This document shows positions 43,386 to 53,153 of a stretch of 62,463 bases of DNA, piece by piece. Within the stretch, counting starts at the first letter, position 1. Each line of letters starts with the position of its first letter. This DNA comes from JBNJGB01 sp051747385. GTDB taxonomy: Bacteria > Myxococcota_A > UBA9042 > PHBI01 > JACKFB01. Both the position numbers and the translations under genes were made by a program. The notes beneath the pieces were generated by a model. That model saw only the letters and a program-made list of their open reading frames with translations, did not search any database and had not been told where the DNA came from. The stretch is from positions 1-62,463 of the forward strand of contig JBNJGB010000037.1 in assembly GCA_051747385.1 (NCBI GenBank), read 5' to 3'.

Positions 43386-44167
43386 CGCCAAACCGACTCC
43401 TCGTCCGCCACCACCGTGTTGCGCAGGGTGCCGAGGCCCTCGAGGGTCACCTCGACCGTGTCGCCCGGCACGAGCGGCCCGACCCCGGAGGGGGTCCCCG
43501 TCGCGATGACGTCCCCGGGCTCCAGGGTCATCCCGCGGCTGACGTACGAGACCAGCGCGTGGGGCGGGAACACCATGTCCGACAGGGGCGCGTCCTGGCG
43601 CACCTCCCCGTTGACGGTGGTCGTGAGGCGCTGCTCGCCGGGCTCGAAGTCCGTGTCCAGCCAGGGCCCCATGGGCGCGAAGGTGTCGAAGCCCTTGGCG
43701 CGGGCGAACTGCACGTCCTTGCGCTGCAGATCCCGGGCCGTCACGTCGTTCAGGATGGTGTAGCCCAGGACGTGGCGCGGGGCCTCCTCGGGCGAGACCC
43801 TCCGCGTCCGGCGGCCGATGACCACCGCCAGCTCGCCCTCGTGGTGCACGAGGTCCGTCTGGCCGGTCGGATACACGATCCGCCCCTCGTGCCCGATGAG
43901 CGCGCTGGGCGCTTTCAGGAAGATGAGGGGCTGCTCCGGGACCTGCCCGCCCATCTCGTCCGCGTGGGCCCGGTAGTTCTTGCCGATGCACACGATCTTG
44001 CTCGGCCGCACGGGCGGATCGAACCGCACCAGGTGCCAGGGCAGGACCGCGCCCGCGTCCCCCAGGCCCGGCTCGAACAGGGAGCCCTCGAGGGGCTGGA
44101 GGCCGTCGTCGACCACCCGGCCCCAGCGGTGCTTGCCCAGCATGGTGAAGTAGACGTACCGCGGCAT
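43382..44167 (-). CDS. Fumarylacetoacetate hydrolase family protein
   Basis: 261 residues. SKIVCIGKNYRAHADEMGG, ELAVVIGRRTRRVSPEEA, TILNDVTARDLQRKDVQFAR and VIATGTPSGVGPLVPGDTVE are FAH-domain signatures, including the metal-binding Glu and Asp. Probably hydrolyses or decarboxylates a beta-diketone or oxaloacetate-type acid. It is first in the operon ahead of MoxR-DUF58-TgpA, to which it has no obvious functional link. Confidence 0.9.
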   Translation of the reverse strand: MPRYVYFTMLGKHRWGRVVDDGLQPLEGSLFEPGLGDAGAVLPWHLVRFDPPVRPSKIVCIGKNYRAHADEMGGQVPEQPLIFLKAPSALIGHEGRIVYPTGQTDLVHHEGELAVVIGRRTRRVSPEEAPRHVLGYTILNDVTARDLQRKDVQFARAKGFDTFAPMGPWLDTDFEPGEQRLTTTVNGEVRQDAPLSDMVFPPHALVSYVSRGMTLEPGDVIATGTPSGVGPLVPGDTVEVTLEGLGTLRNTVVADEESVWR

Positions 44168-44287
44168 CGTGGGTCACTGTACGTGGGCGCCTTCCCCCCG
44201 TCCAGACCGGCGCCGCCGAATCGGACCTTCACGGTCCGGCATTCGGTGGTACCCTGTGTGCCGCCCACGAGCGTGGAGGTTCGAGCG

Positions 44288-45361
44288 ATGCACGAGACGG
44301 CGCTATCCGCGATGCACGCCCAGGCGGGCGCGGACCTGGAGGAGGTGGACGGGGTGGCCATCCCGACCCGCCTCGGGGATCCCATGGACGAGTGGCGCGC
44401 GGCACGCGAGGGGGCGGCCCTGTTCGACCTGTCGTGGCGGACGCACCTCGCGGTGACCGGTCGCCACCGCCAGCGCTTCCTGCACAACATGACCACCTGC
44501 GAGATCAAGGCCCTGGAGCCCGGCCAGGGGAACTTCGGCATGGCGGTCGACGGCAAGGGCAAGCTGGTGGCCGGCTTCTACGTGGAGGCGGACGAGGACC
44601 GCTTCTACCTGGAGGTGGCCCGGGCCCGCCGGGGCCCCTTCGTGGCGCAGATGAAGCGCTACATCGTCGCCGACGACGTGCAGTTCGTGCCGGAGGACGG
44701 CCGGACGGTGCTCGGGCTGGTGGGGCCGCACGCCGACGAGGCCCTGGAGCGCGCCCTCGGGGAGCCTCCCGGCGTCGACACCGACTACCACTGGCGCCGT
44801 GGGACCGTCGCCGGGGTGACCGTGCGCATCCGGCGGGATCCCCACCGCCTCGCACGCCCGGGGTGGACGGTCACGGTCGCCGACGAGGACGCGCCGGCCG
44901 TCTGGTCCGCCCTCGCGGAGGCCGGCGCCACGCCCGCCGGGCACGAGACCTTCGACGCCCTGCGCATCCGGGCGGGCGTGCCCCGCGACGGGCTGGACAT
45001 GACCGAGGCCAACATCCCGCTGGAGTCCCGCGCCCTGTACGACACGGTGGACTGGGACAAGGGCTGCTACATCGGCCAGGAGGTCATCGCCATGATGCAC
45101 TACCGGGGCAAGCCGAGCCGCCACCTCCGCGCCGTGCGCCTGCCGGCCGGGGCGACGCCTCCCCCGCCCGGCTCCCACCTGCAGACGCCGGAGGGCAAGA
45201 AGGCCGGCGTGCTGGGGACGGCCTCGACGCACCCCGCCCTGCCCGGCCCCGTGGGCCTGGCCGTGGTCAAGCGCAAGCTGTCCGAGGCGGGCACGCCCCT
45301 CGTCCTCGAGGACGGCACGGAGGCGGAGGTCGCCGACCTGCCCCTCGAGCTCCCTGAATAG
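44288..45361 (+). CDS. YgfZ/GcvT-type folate-binding protein
   Basis: 357 residues. Residues 1-280 are a GcvT-like folate-binding fold (DLSWRTHLAVTGRHRQRFLH, NMTTCEIKALEPGQGNFGMA), and WDKGCYIGQEVIAMMHYRGK carries the KGCYxGQE signature of YgfZ, which supports Fe-S enzyme repair. ATG 44288 follows GGAGG 12 bp upstream; the longer frame back to 43559 is antisense to the FAH gene and not real. Confidence 0.85.
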   Translation: MHETALSAMHAQAGADLEEVDGVAIPTRLGDPMDEWRAAREGAALFDLSWRTHLAVTGRHRQRFLHNMTTCEIKALEPGQGNFGMAVDGKGKLVAGFYVEADEDRFYLEVARARRGPFVAQMKRYIVADDVQFVPEDGRTVLGLVGPHADEALERALGEPPGVDTDYHWRRGTVAGVTVRIRRDPHRLARPGWTVTVADEDAPAVWSALAEAGATPAGHETFDALRIRAGVPRDGLDMTEANIPLESRALYDTVDWDKGCYIGQEVIAMMHYRGKPSRHLRAVRLPAGATPPPPGSHLQTPEGKKAGVLGTASTHPALPGPVGLAVVKRKLSEAGTPLVLEDGTEAEVADLPLELPE

Positions 45362-45412
45362 TCGGCGCTCCGCCGCGTCGACCCCCTCGCCCACCCCACA
45401 GAGAGGACGCAC

Positions 45413-45805
45413 ATGACGCGAAGCATTCGCAACGTGGCTCTCGCCGGCGGCGCGCTGGCCGGCCTCCTCCTCGCCGTCGCGCCGGGCAGCGCCCGCCCCG
45501 TCCCGGACCCGGTCGCACCGACGGCTCCGGCGGCCGAGGGCGAGGCGCCCGACGGGAAGGCCATCTTCCTGGGCGAGTGCAAGAAGTGCCACGGCGAGGC
45601 GGGCAAGGGCGACACGCGCATGGGTCGCAAGTACGAGGTGCCGGACATGACCACGAAGGAGTGGCAGGACGAGCACCCCGTGGACAAGATCGTCGAGGTG
45701 GTCACCGACGGCATCGAGGACTCCAAGATGGACTCGTTCACCGACGACCTGTCCGCCGAGGAGATCCGGGCCGTGGCCGAGTTCGTGAAGACCCTCGGAG
45801 GCTGA
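45413..45805 (+). CDS. Secreted c-type cytochrome
   Basis: 130 residues. Signal peptide (VALAGGALAGLLLAVAPGSA), then a single heme motif CKKCH in GKAIFLGECKKCHGEAGKGD and a distal Met candidate near DSKMDSF. A small periplasmic class I electron carrier. AGAGAGG-like ribosome site before ATG 45413. It stands between YgfZ and an acyl-CoA dehydrogenase; its redox partner is unknown. Confidence 0.88.
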   Translation: MTRSIRNVALAGGALAGLLLAVAPGSARPVPDPVAPTAPAAEGEAPDGKAIFLGECKKCHGEAGKGDTRMGRKYEVPDMTTKEWQDEHPVDKIVEVVTDGIEDSKMDSFTDDLSAEEIRAVAEFVKTLGG

Positions 45806-45976
45806 TCGCGCGATCGCGGCGCGCTCCCGGGCACCCGGCGCCGGTCCCCGCGCCGCCGCCGGGTGTCGTGCGTTCGGAGGGGGGCCCGAGGACGTCCTTT
45901 CGCGTGCCGGCGCGGCGTGCTAAGCACCACGGCCGCGACAAGAGCCCCAACCGCACGACGACAGAGGGAGCCAGCC

Positions 45977-47115
<1,139 letters not shown>

Positions 47116-47119
<4 letters not shown>

Positions 47120-47733
47120 TCCTCCTCGGGGACGAGCACCAGGGGCTCGGACGGGGGCCGCTGCGCCAACAGCTGGGCGACGGCGCGCCCCCGGACCACC
47201 CCCTCCCGATAGAGCACGAGGTCCAGCCCGCGGGTGGCCGCCAGCAGCTCGCCGCGCTCGGCGAGGAAGGCCGCCCGGGGCGCCTGGGCCCCGTTCAAGC
47301 GCAGGTTGTCGCGCGTCAGGACGACCAGGAGCAGCAGGCCCCCCGGGACCAGGCGCTCCACCAGCCGGGGCACCAGGGCGCGGTTCCGGTAGTACAGGCA
47401 GGTGATCAGGTCCCAGGCCGGCGCCAGCCCCTCCGGCAGCCCCTCGTCCAGATCCTGCGCCACGAAGCGGACGCGATCTCCCACGCCGCGCGACTCCGCC
47501 AGGGCCCGCGCCTTGTCCAGGGCGACGGAGGAGACGTCCACCGCGTCGACCCCCAGGCCCCGCTCGGCCAGCCACGCTGCGGTCTGTCCCTCGCCGCACG
47601 CCACGTCCAGCGCGCGCCCGGCCCGCGGCAGGGCCTCGGCGACCTCCAGGAGGATCGGCTTGGGTCCGCGGCCCATCGCGTACGCCTCGCCGGCGAATCG
47701 CGCGTCCCAGCGCTCGCGGTCCCGCTCCGACAC
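47116..47733 (-). CDS. SAM-dependent methyltransferase (TehB-like)
   Basis: 205 residues from a GTG. Motif I ALDVACGEGQTAAWLAERGL, then VDAVDVSSVALDKARALAES and FVAQDLDEGLP: a class I methyltransferase close to TehB and thiopurine-type enzymes. DLITCLYYRNRALVPRL replaces the usual motif IV. The substrate is unknown. It is last in a three-gene operon with the two genes upstream, separated by 2 bp. Confidence 0.85.
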
Positions 47734-47735
47734 GC

Positions 47736-48260
47736 TCAGGCCTCCAGGTCGCGGGCGGCCTGCGCGACGCGCTCCACGAACGCCTCGACGCGCGCGTCGT
47801 CCTCGGCCGGAAGCTCCAGGCCGTCCACGGGCTCCGACAGGCGCAGGGCGATGTCGACCAGCGCGTGTCGGCGCAGGAGCAGGATCAGCACCCGCGGCGG
47901 CCCCTCCACGATGTCCCGGATGGTCGGCCAGTGGCCCCGGCCCGACGCCTCGTGCTTCCCCGCCTCCACGACGACCACGGGCTGATCGCCGGAGGACCAG
48001 GCCCGGCCCTGCTCGAACCCGTCCGCCTCGAAGGCGAAGTCGCACAGGTCCGGGTCGCCGGAGACCCGGGCCAGCGGCACGCGCTCCCCGGTGTCCAGGT
48101 CCACGAGGTCGAAGCCGCGCTCCCGGCCGCCCCGGATCGCCGGCTCCTGGAGGGCGCCGCCCACGCGCAGCCCGCGCCGGCGGAGGCCGTCGACCACCGC
48201 CCGGCACACCTCGCGCCGGCCCTCCTCCCCGCGGCCGACGATGGCGGCCCAGGGGTTCAC
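47736..48260 (-). CDS. DUF2478-like protein
   Basis: 174 residues. AAIVGRGEEGRREVCRAVVD at the start and GFDLVDLDTGERVPLARVSG resemble DUF2478/THEP1-type nucleotide-binding proteins often tied to molybdenum metabolism, but the classical Walker A GKS/T is absent (GRGEEGRRE). PVVVVEAGKHEASGRGHWP is a conserved-looking acidic site. It overlaps the AAA-TPR gene by 4 bp. Family call is tentative. Confidence 0.55.
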   Translation of the reverse strand: MNPWAAIVGRGEEGRREVCRAVVDGLRRRGLRVGGALQEPAIRGGRERGFDLVDLDTGERVPLARVSGDPDLCDFAFEADGFEQGRAWSSGDQPVVVVEAGKHEASGRGHWPTIRDIVEGPPRVLILLLRRHALVDIALRLSEPVDGLELPAEDDARVEAFVERVAQAARDLEA

Positions 48261-50983
48261 GGCGCCTCCCGGGCGGCGCGTTCCAGCAGGGCGCGGGCGC
48301 GGGCCTTCTCGCCGCGCTCCGCCAGGACGCGCCCGTAGGACTCCAGGGTCCGGCGCAGCTCCAGGCTGTCGCCGGCCTCCTCCTGCAGGGCGACGGCGGC
48401 GTCGAAGGACTCGCAGGCCTTGCGGCCCAGCGCGTCGTCACCGCTCTCGTCCACGTAGATCTGGTGGCCCAGGATCTCGCCGCGCGTGCGGAGGGCCTCC
48501 GCCAGGGCCGGCCGGAGCCCGAGCGTGCGGAAGGTGCGGATCGCCTCGTCGACCTCCGCCAGGGCGCCCTCCAGGTCGCCGCGCGCGATGCCCACGGCGC
48601 CGCGCAGACGCCTCGCCTCCGCCACGGCGCGCCGATCGCCGAGCTGATCGCCGATCCGCGCCGCCTCCGACACCGCGCGCTCGGCCGCGTCCAGCCGTCC
48701 GGTCTCCGCGAGCGCCTCTCCGAGGCGGTTCAGGAACGTGGCCGAGAGCCCCCGGAGGCCGACCTCGTCCGCCAGGGAAAGGCCGTCCTGCCAGGCCGCG
48801 ATGGCCTCGTCCAGCTCCCCGCGGGCCCGCCGGACCGCGCCCAACCCCACCAGCGTCCTCGCCTCGCCCACGCGATCGCCCGCCGCGCGGCGGAGGGACA
48901 GGGACTCCAGGAAGCCCTCCTCCGCGGCGCGGAGGTGACCCATGTGGAGCCGCGCCTCCGCGACCCCGATCAGGCTGTCCGCCATCCCGGCGCGATCGCC
49001 GACGCGGCGCCGCAGAGACAGGGCCTCGGCGAACCAGCGGAGCGCCTCGTCGCGCGCCCCGTCGGCGCCCTGGGCCCAGGCCAGCCTGGCGATCTCCTCC
49101 AGGACGGCGGCCATGCCGGCCCGATCCTCCAGCCCCCGGTACATGGTCTCGGCGTTCCGCAGGCATGGGCGAGCGCGCCGGTGGTCCCCCATGCGGCGGT
49201 GGGTCCGCCCGAGCATGAGCCAGGCCCACGCCCCGGTCGGGGGATCTCCCGCCACCTCGCTGGCCTCCAGGAGCGCCCCGAACACCCGCCGCGACTCCGC
49301 GAGCTCGCCGGTGGCCGCCAGGACCTCGCCCAGGCCGCGCAGGGCCGGGACGAGCAGGTCCACGCGATCCGGCTCCACCGCGCCCAGCGCCCGCAGGTAG
49401 AGGCTCCGCGCGCGCTCCACGGCGTGGTCCTCCCGAGCCGCCGCGGCGCTCCGGAGCCACCAGGCCGCGGCGCGCTCCGGCCGCCCGCCGGCCTCCAGGT
49501 GCTCGGCCACGACGGGCTGCCAGGCGGCGGGATCCCGGAGCGGCAGGGACGCGAGCCACTGGGCCGCCAGGCGGTGGGCCGAGGCCCGGAGGTCCGGCGC
49601 CATGTCCTCGAGGAGGATCTCCTGGTCGGCCCGATCCCGGAAGGCAATCTCGCGCTGGTCCTCCAGGCTCGAGGCGTCCCGCGCGACGAGCAGGCCCTCG
49701 GCGACGGCGCGCTTCAGGGTCGCGTCCAACCAGGCGCCGGTGTCGTCCTCGAACCACGGCATGTAGGCCCGCGGGGCCGGCCCGGGGTGCACGCGCAGCA
49801 GGGTGAGGAGGCCCTCGCGCCAGAACGTCGTCCCGATCACCGCCGCGAGGCCGAGCGCGTGCCGCAGGCCCTCCGGCAGCGCCCCGATGCGCGCCCGCGC
49901 GGCCGCCTCGGGGCTGGCGGCGAGGTCTACCTGGGCGGACAGCACCCCCCGGTCCACCTCCCAGACGTCGTCTCCGGGCTTCAGGGCGCCCCGCTGGACC
50001 AGGAGGCGGACGTTGTCCTCCACCAGGCGCGGGCTGCCGGCGGACCGGGCGACCAGGTCCTCCACGAGCCCGGGCGGGATCTCCCGCACCCTGGCGAGCA
50101 CCGCCCGGACCAGCCTCTCCGTCTCGGCCCGCGACAGGGGCTCCAGGCGAATCTCCGTGTGCTCGTGGGTCCCCCGCGACAGGGGCGCGGGGGTGGGTGC
50201 GTCGCCGACCAGGACGAGCACGAAGGGCAACCCGCTCAGCGCATCCAGCGCCCCCTCCAGGAGGGTCAGGGTCCGCGGCGTCAGGTGGCGCGCCCGGTGG
50301 ACGACGACGACCTGGGGCGCGCGCTCCGCGTCGTAGCGGAGGAGGCTATGGAGGGTCCGCAGAGCCTGGCGCTGGAAGTCGAGCACCTCGCGCCCCGAGG
50401 CCGTGGCCGGGCCCAGGCCGCGCACGCCGGCCAGGTAGCCCAGGTGGCGGGCCGCCGTCGGCGCGCGGCGCGGCTCCACGAGGGCCTCGACGCCCTCCCG
50501 GATGCGCTCCCGGGCGACGTCCTCCCGATCGTGGGGCCCGACGCCGAAGCGCCGCCTGAGGAGCTGGCCGACCACCGCCACCCCGTCCGGGGCCTCCCCC
50601 TCCGCGCAGGTGGCGGCGGAGATCTCGAACCCGCGGCGCTCCGGCTCGAGCAGCGAGAACATCTCCGCCAGCAGGCGGGTCCTCCCCGACCCGGCCTCGC
50701 CGATCACGCCGACGGTCCTCGGCGCCCGCGCGTTCACCGCGTCCCGGACGGCGTTGTACAGGCGCTCCAGCTCGGCGCGCCGGCCCACGAACGGCATGGG
50801 CACGCCGTGGACGCGGAAGTCGCTCCGCAGCATGCGCTCGAGCCGGAAGGCGTGGGGCTCGAGGATGACCGACGGCACGCCGGTGAGGCTCGTGTCCGTT
50901 CCCATCACGGGCCGGCGCAGGTCGACGAGCGTCTCCAGCCCGCCGTCGGGGTTCAGATCGAGGTCGTCGTGGTCCCGAGCCAT
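48257..50983 (-). CDS. AAA ATPase-TPR regulatory protein
   Basis: 908 residues. Residues 1-60 are an unclassified leader. An ORC/AfsR-like AAA domain follows (PFVGRRAELERLYNAVRDAV), with P-loop GEAGSGRTRLL, where the usual GKT is GRT, and a weak Walker B (VVVVHRARHL, no acidic pair). About 450-900 are TPR repeats (GDRAGMADSLIGVAEARLHM, LRAAEEGFLESLSLRRAAGD). Such modules usually sit on Ser/Thr kinases or LuxR regulators in myxobacteria; here neither kinase nor DNA-binding domain is present. Likely a signalling scaffold with reduced ATPase. Confidence 0.75.
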   Translation of the reverse strand: MARDHDDLDLNPDGGLETLVDLRRPVMGTDTSLTGVPSVILEPHAFRLERMLRSDFRVHGVPMPFVGRRAELERLYNAVRDAVNARAPRTVGVIGEAGSGRTRLLAEMFSLLEPERRGFEISAATCAEGEAPDGVAVVGQLLRRRFGVGPHDREDVARERIREGVEALVEPRRAPTAARHLGYLAGVRGLGPATASGREVLDFQRQALRTLHSLLRYDAERAPQVVVVHRARHLTPRTLTLLEGALDALSGLPFVLVLVGDAPTPAPLSRGTHEHTEIRLEPLSRAETERLVRAVLARVREIPPGLVEDLVARSAGSPRLVEDNVRLLVQRGALKPGDDVWEVDRGVLSAQVDLAASPEAAARARIGALPEGLRHALGLAAVIGTTFWREGLLTLLRVHPGPAPRAYMPWFEDDTGAWLDATLKRAVAEGLLVARDASSLEDQREIAFRDRADQEILLEDMAPDLRASAHRLAAQWLASLPLRDPAAWQPVVAEHLEAGGRPERAAAWWLRSAAAAREDHAVERARSLYLRALGAVEPDRVDLLVPALRGLGEVLAATGELAESRRVFGALLEASEVAGDPPTGAWAWLMLGRTHRRMGDHRRARPCLRNAETMYRGLEDRAGMAAVLEEIARLAWAQGADGARDEALRWFAEALSLRRRVGDRAGMADSLIGVAEARLHMGHLRAAEEGFLESLSLRRAAGDRVGEARTLVGLGAVRRARGELDEAIAAWQDGLSLADEVGLRGLSATFLNRLGEALAETGRLDAAERAVSEAARIGDQLGDRRAVAEARRLRGAVGIARGDLEGALAEVDEAIRTFRTLGLRPALAEALRTRGEILGHQIYVDESGDDALGRKACESFDAAVALQEEAGDSLELRRTLESYGRVLAERGEKARARALLERAAREAP

Positions 50984-51040
50984 CCAAGCGGTGTTACCGC
51001 GGGCGCGCTACTCGGCGCAACGGCACCCGGCCGCCCGTCG

Positions 51041-51463
51041 TCAACCGTCTTCGGTCCGGCGCTTGCGCCTGCGTTTGATGAGGCCGGTCTTCCCGCCCCG
51101 CCGCTGCGGAGGCTCCTCCTCGACGGGGCCGCCGCGACCCTCCAGCGCCTCCCGGATGCGCAGGGTCAGGAGCTCGCGCGCGCCGCCCAGGTTCCCGCGG
51201 CGGCTCCGCTCCCGCCCGAAGACGACGCGCACGGTCCCCCGGCGATCGGCTCGCAGGTCGCGATGCCCGAGCACGAGGGCCTTCTGGTCCTCGTCGAGCA
51301 CGTCGCAGCGCCGGACCTCGAAGCGAAGCTCGACCGTGGTGGGCACCTGCCGGGCGGCCTCCGGGGTGCCATCACCGCCGAGGTCGCGCACGAAGGACAC
51401 GGAGAGGCAGTCGCCCGGGATCGTCAGCGAGTCTGTCACCACCAGAGACTCCATGGCGGGCAT
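51041..51463 (-). CDS. ArfB/RF1-like domain protein lacking the GGQ motif
   Basis: 140 residues. The frame VVTDSLTIPGDCLSVSFVRD then VPTTVELRFEVRR, GTVRVVFGRERSRRGNLGGA and a basic tail (KTGLIKRRRKRR) follow peptidyl-tRNA hydrolase ArfB (IPDGELEIT, STAIHLRF, YRSQELNREAA and basic tail). The GGQ loop, however, reads GGDGTPEAARQ, so the catalytic Gln is lost: it cannot hydrolyse peptidyl-tRNA in the usual way. The start is uncertain (ATG 51463 or 51454, no strong ribosome site); the frame also runs upstream into element B, which I excluded. Confidence 0.7.
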   Translation of the reverse strand: MPAMESLVVTDSLTIPGDCLSVSFVRDLGGDGTPEAARQVPTTVELRFEVRRCDVLDEDQKALVLGHRDLRADRRGTVRVVFGRERSRRGNLGGARELLTLRIREALEGRGGPVEEEPPQRRGGKTGLIKRRRKRRTEDG

Positions 51464-51528
51464 GCTATGCACGGCGCCCTCCGCCGTCGACCCAAATCCC
51501 GCGCGACGATCCTCCGACGCCGGCGGGG

Positions 51529-51781
51529 ACGCCTGTCGATCATACATATCTCCGCAAGTTGGCCTCGTGCCCTTGCCCTTGCCCTTGCCCTTGCCCTTGC
51601 CTGAAAGAGCGGCTCCCGCCGGCCTATCTCTGCGCGGGCGGGGACGCCCGCGGTCCCAGACGCCGGTCGCGTGTCCTTGGACGGCGGGCTTCCAGCCCGC
51701 CACACGTGGCATGGCTGATGGCTTGGGAATGCAGCCACTTCCACGTCCCGCGGCTCTCGGCGAGTTATGACCAATCGACAG
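51529..51781. repeat. Element B copy 2: dispersed palindromic repeat
   Basis: Matches 32692-32940. Ends pair as GCCTGTCGAT-CATA and TATGACC-AATCGACAGGC. It has five or more CCCTTG hexamers (51569-51600), GCGGGC/GCCCGC and GGCGGGCT-TCC-AGCCCGCC (51683-51701). Fills most of the 594-bp gap 51464-52057. Confidence 0.6.
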
Positions 51782-51880
51782 GCGGGGACGCCCGTCCACT
51801 GTCCACGAGTGCCGAGAGCCAACAAGACGTGGACGTGGACATGGTCGTGGTCGTGGTCGGCAGGAGCCGCTCGCTCGGGA
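51775..51880 (-). repeat. Inverted partial copy of element B
   Basis: The reverse strand contains GAGCGGCTCC, GACCACGACCACGACCATG and CTCGGC, as in element B at 32761-32920, and ends in the shared CGACAGGCGGGGACGCC junction. Two element B units thus face each other here, giving a large composite inverted repeat. 51881-52057 has no gene except a possible leader of the 52058 gene. Confidence 0.5.
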
Positions 51881-52057
51881 ACGAGTACGGGTGTTCGCGG
51901 CACGCATCGGCCCGATCGGAGACGGGTCGCGACTGACCCGCCCAAGTCACGACTGACCCACCCTCAGGGGTCGCAACCCGGCGGAATCGCGCGGGAGCGC
52001 TGCTGGCACGCGCCTTGCGGTGTCTCGGGACCGGACGACCCACCCCCCGAGGCGACC

Positions 52058-52435
52058 ATGATCAAGCCCATCACCCTGATCCTCCTGCTGGCAGCCCTGC
52101 TCGCACCCGCGGCGCTGGCCACGCCTCCGCCGGCGGACGGCGACGACATCCGGGCCCTCTGGGAGCGCGTCGACCGGATGGAGGCCGACATCGCCGACCA
52201 CGAGGCACGCGCCCGCCGGGACATCCGGCGCGGCCTCAACAAGGCCGCCCTGCACCGCTACCAGGAGATCATCGCCGACGTGCAGGTGGAGATGGGCCTG
52301 CTCGGCGACCTGTACGACCTGGAGCGGGATCTGGAGCGACAGACCGAGATCCTGACCCGGCAGGGCACGGCTCGCGAACGCCTCGAGCGCGCCCGGGACA
52401 TCGTCAGCGTGCTTCGGGCGACGACTCGCCGCTGA
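52058..52435 (+). CDS. Small secreted coiled-coil protein
   Basis: 125 residues. Signal peptide ITLILLLAALLAPAALA then a charged helical chain (ALWERVDRMEADIADHEARA, LYDLERDLERQTEILTRQGT) predicted to form a coiled coil. No family. GAGG precedes ATG 52058. Its last 32 bp are antisense to the end of the RNase III gene. Confidence 0.6.
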   Translation: MIKPITLILLLAALLAPAALATPPPADGDDIRALWERVDRMEADIADHEARARRDIRRGLNKAALHRYQEIIADVQVEMGLLGDLYDLERDLERQTEILTRQGTARERLERARDIVSVLRATTRR

Positions 52436-53153
52436 CCGCCCGCTCGCCGAGGACGCCCACGGCCTCCAGGGCCCGCTCCGCCGCGGCCCGCTGCGCGTCC
52501 TTCTTGGATCCGCCCTTCCCGCGCGCCGTCAGGTGGCTCCCCACGGAGACCTCCGCCTCGAAGCGCGCGTCATGGTCGGGCCCCTCGACGCCGACCATCT
52601 CGTAGGTGGGCGTGATCCGGTGCGCCGCCTGGGCCCACTCCTGGAGCATGCTCTTGGGGTCCTTCGGCGGCCGGGCCTCCAGCGTGCGCATGCGGCCGGC
52701 GAACAGGCGCTGGATCGCGTGCTCCGCCACGTCGTAGCCCGCGTCCAGGTAGGTCGCCCCCAGGACCGACTCCACGGCGTCGGCCAGCAGCGAGCGCCGG
52801 GTCCGTCCGCCGGTGCGCTCCTCCCCCACCCCGACGCGGAGCATCGCCCCCAGCTCCAGGTTTCGCGCCAGGGACGCCAGGGTCCTCGCGTTGACGATAC
52901 GGGCGCGCATCTGGGTGAGCTGACCCTCCGGCATCTGCGGATAGGTCCGGTAGAGCCAGTCGCTGATCGCCAGCTCGAGCACGGCGTCGCCCAGGAACTC
53001 CAGGCGCTCGTAGTCCAGCACGTCCCCGCCGTGCTCGTGGCTGTAGGAGCTGTGGGTCAGCGCGCGCTCCAGGAGCGTCATGTCCCGGAACTCGTGGCCC
53101 AGCGCGAACTGCAGCGCTGCCATCAGCGTCGGCTCGAACTCGTGATCAGCCAT
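52404..53153 (-). CDS. rnc: Ribonuclease III
   Basis: 249 residues; processes rRNA precursors and double-stranded RNA. ERLEFLGDAVLELAISDWLY (49-68) is the signature, with RSLLADAVESVLGATYLDAG the second acidic site; a double-stranded RNA-binding domain is at about 165-235 (YEMVGVEGPDHDARFEAEVS, KKDAQRAAAERAL). The start overlaps the mnmA stop by 8 bp. Confidence 0.94.
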   Translation of the reverse strand: MADHEFEPTLMAALQFALGHEFRDMTLLERALTHSSYSHEHGGDVLDYERLEFLGDAVLELAISDWLYRTYPQMPEGQLTQMRARIVNARTLASLARNLELGAMLRVGVGEERTGGRTRRSLLADAVESVLGATYLDAGYDVAEHAIQRLFAGRMRTLEARPPKDPKSMLQEWAQAAHRITPTYEMVGVEGPDHDARFEAEVSVGSHLTARGKGGSKKDAQRAAAERALEAVGVLGERAVSGESSPEAR

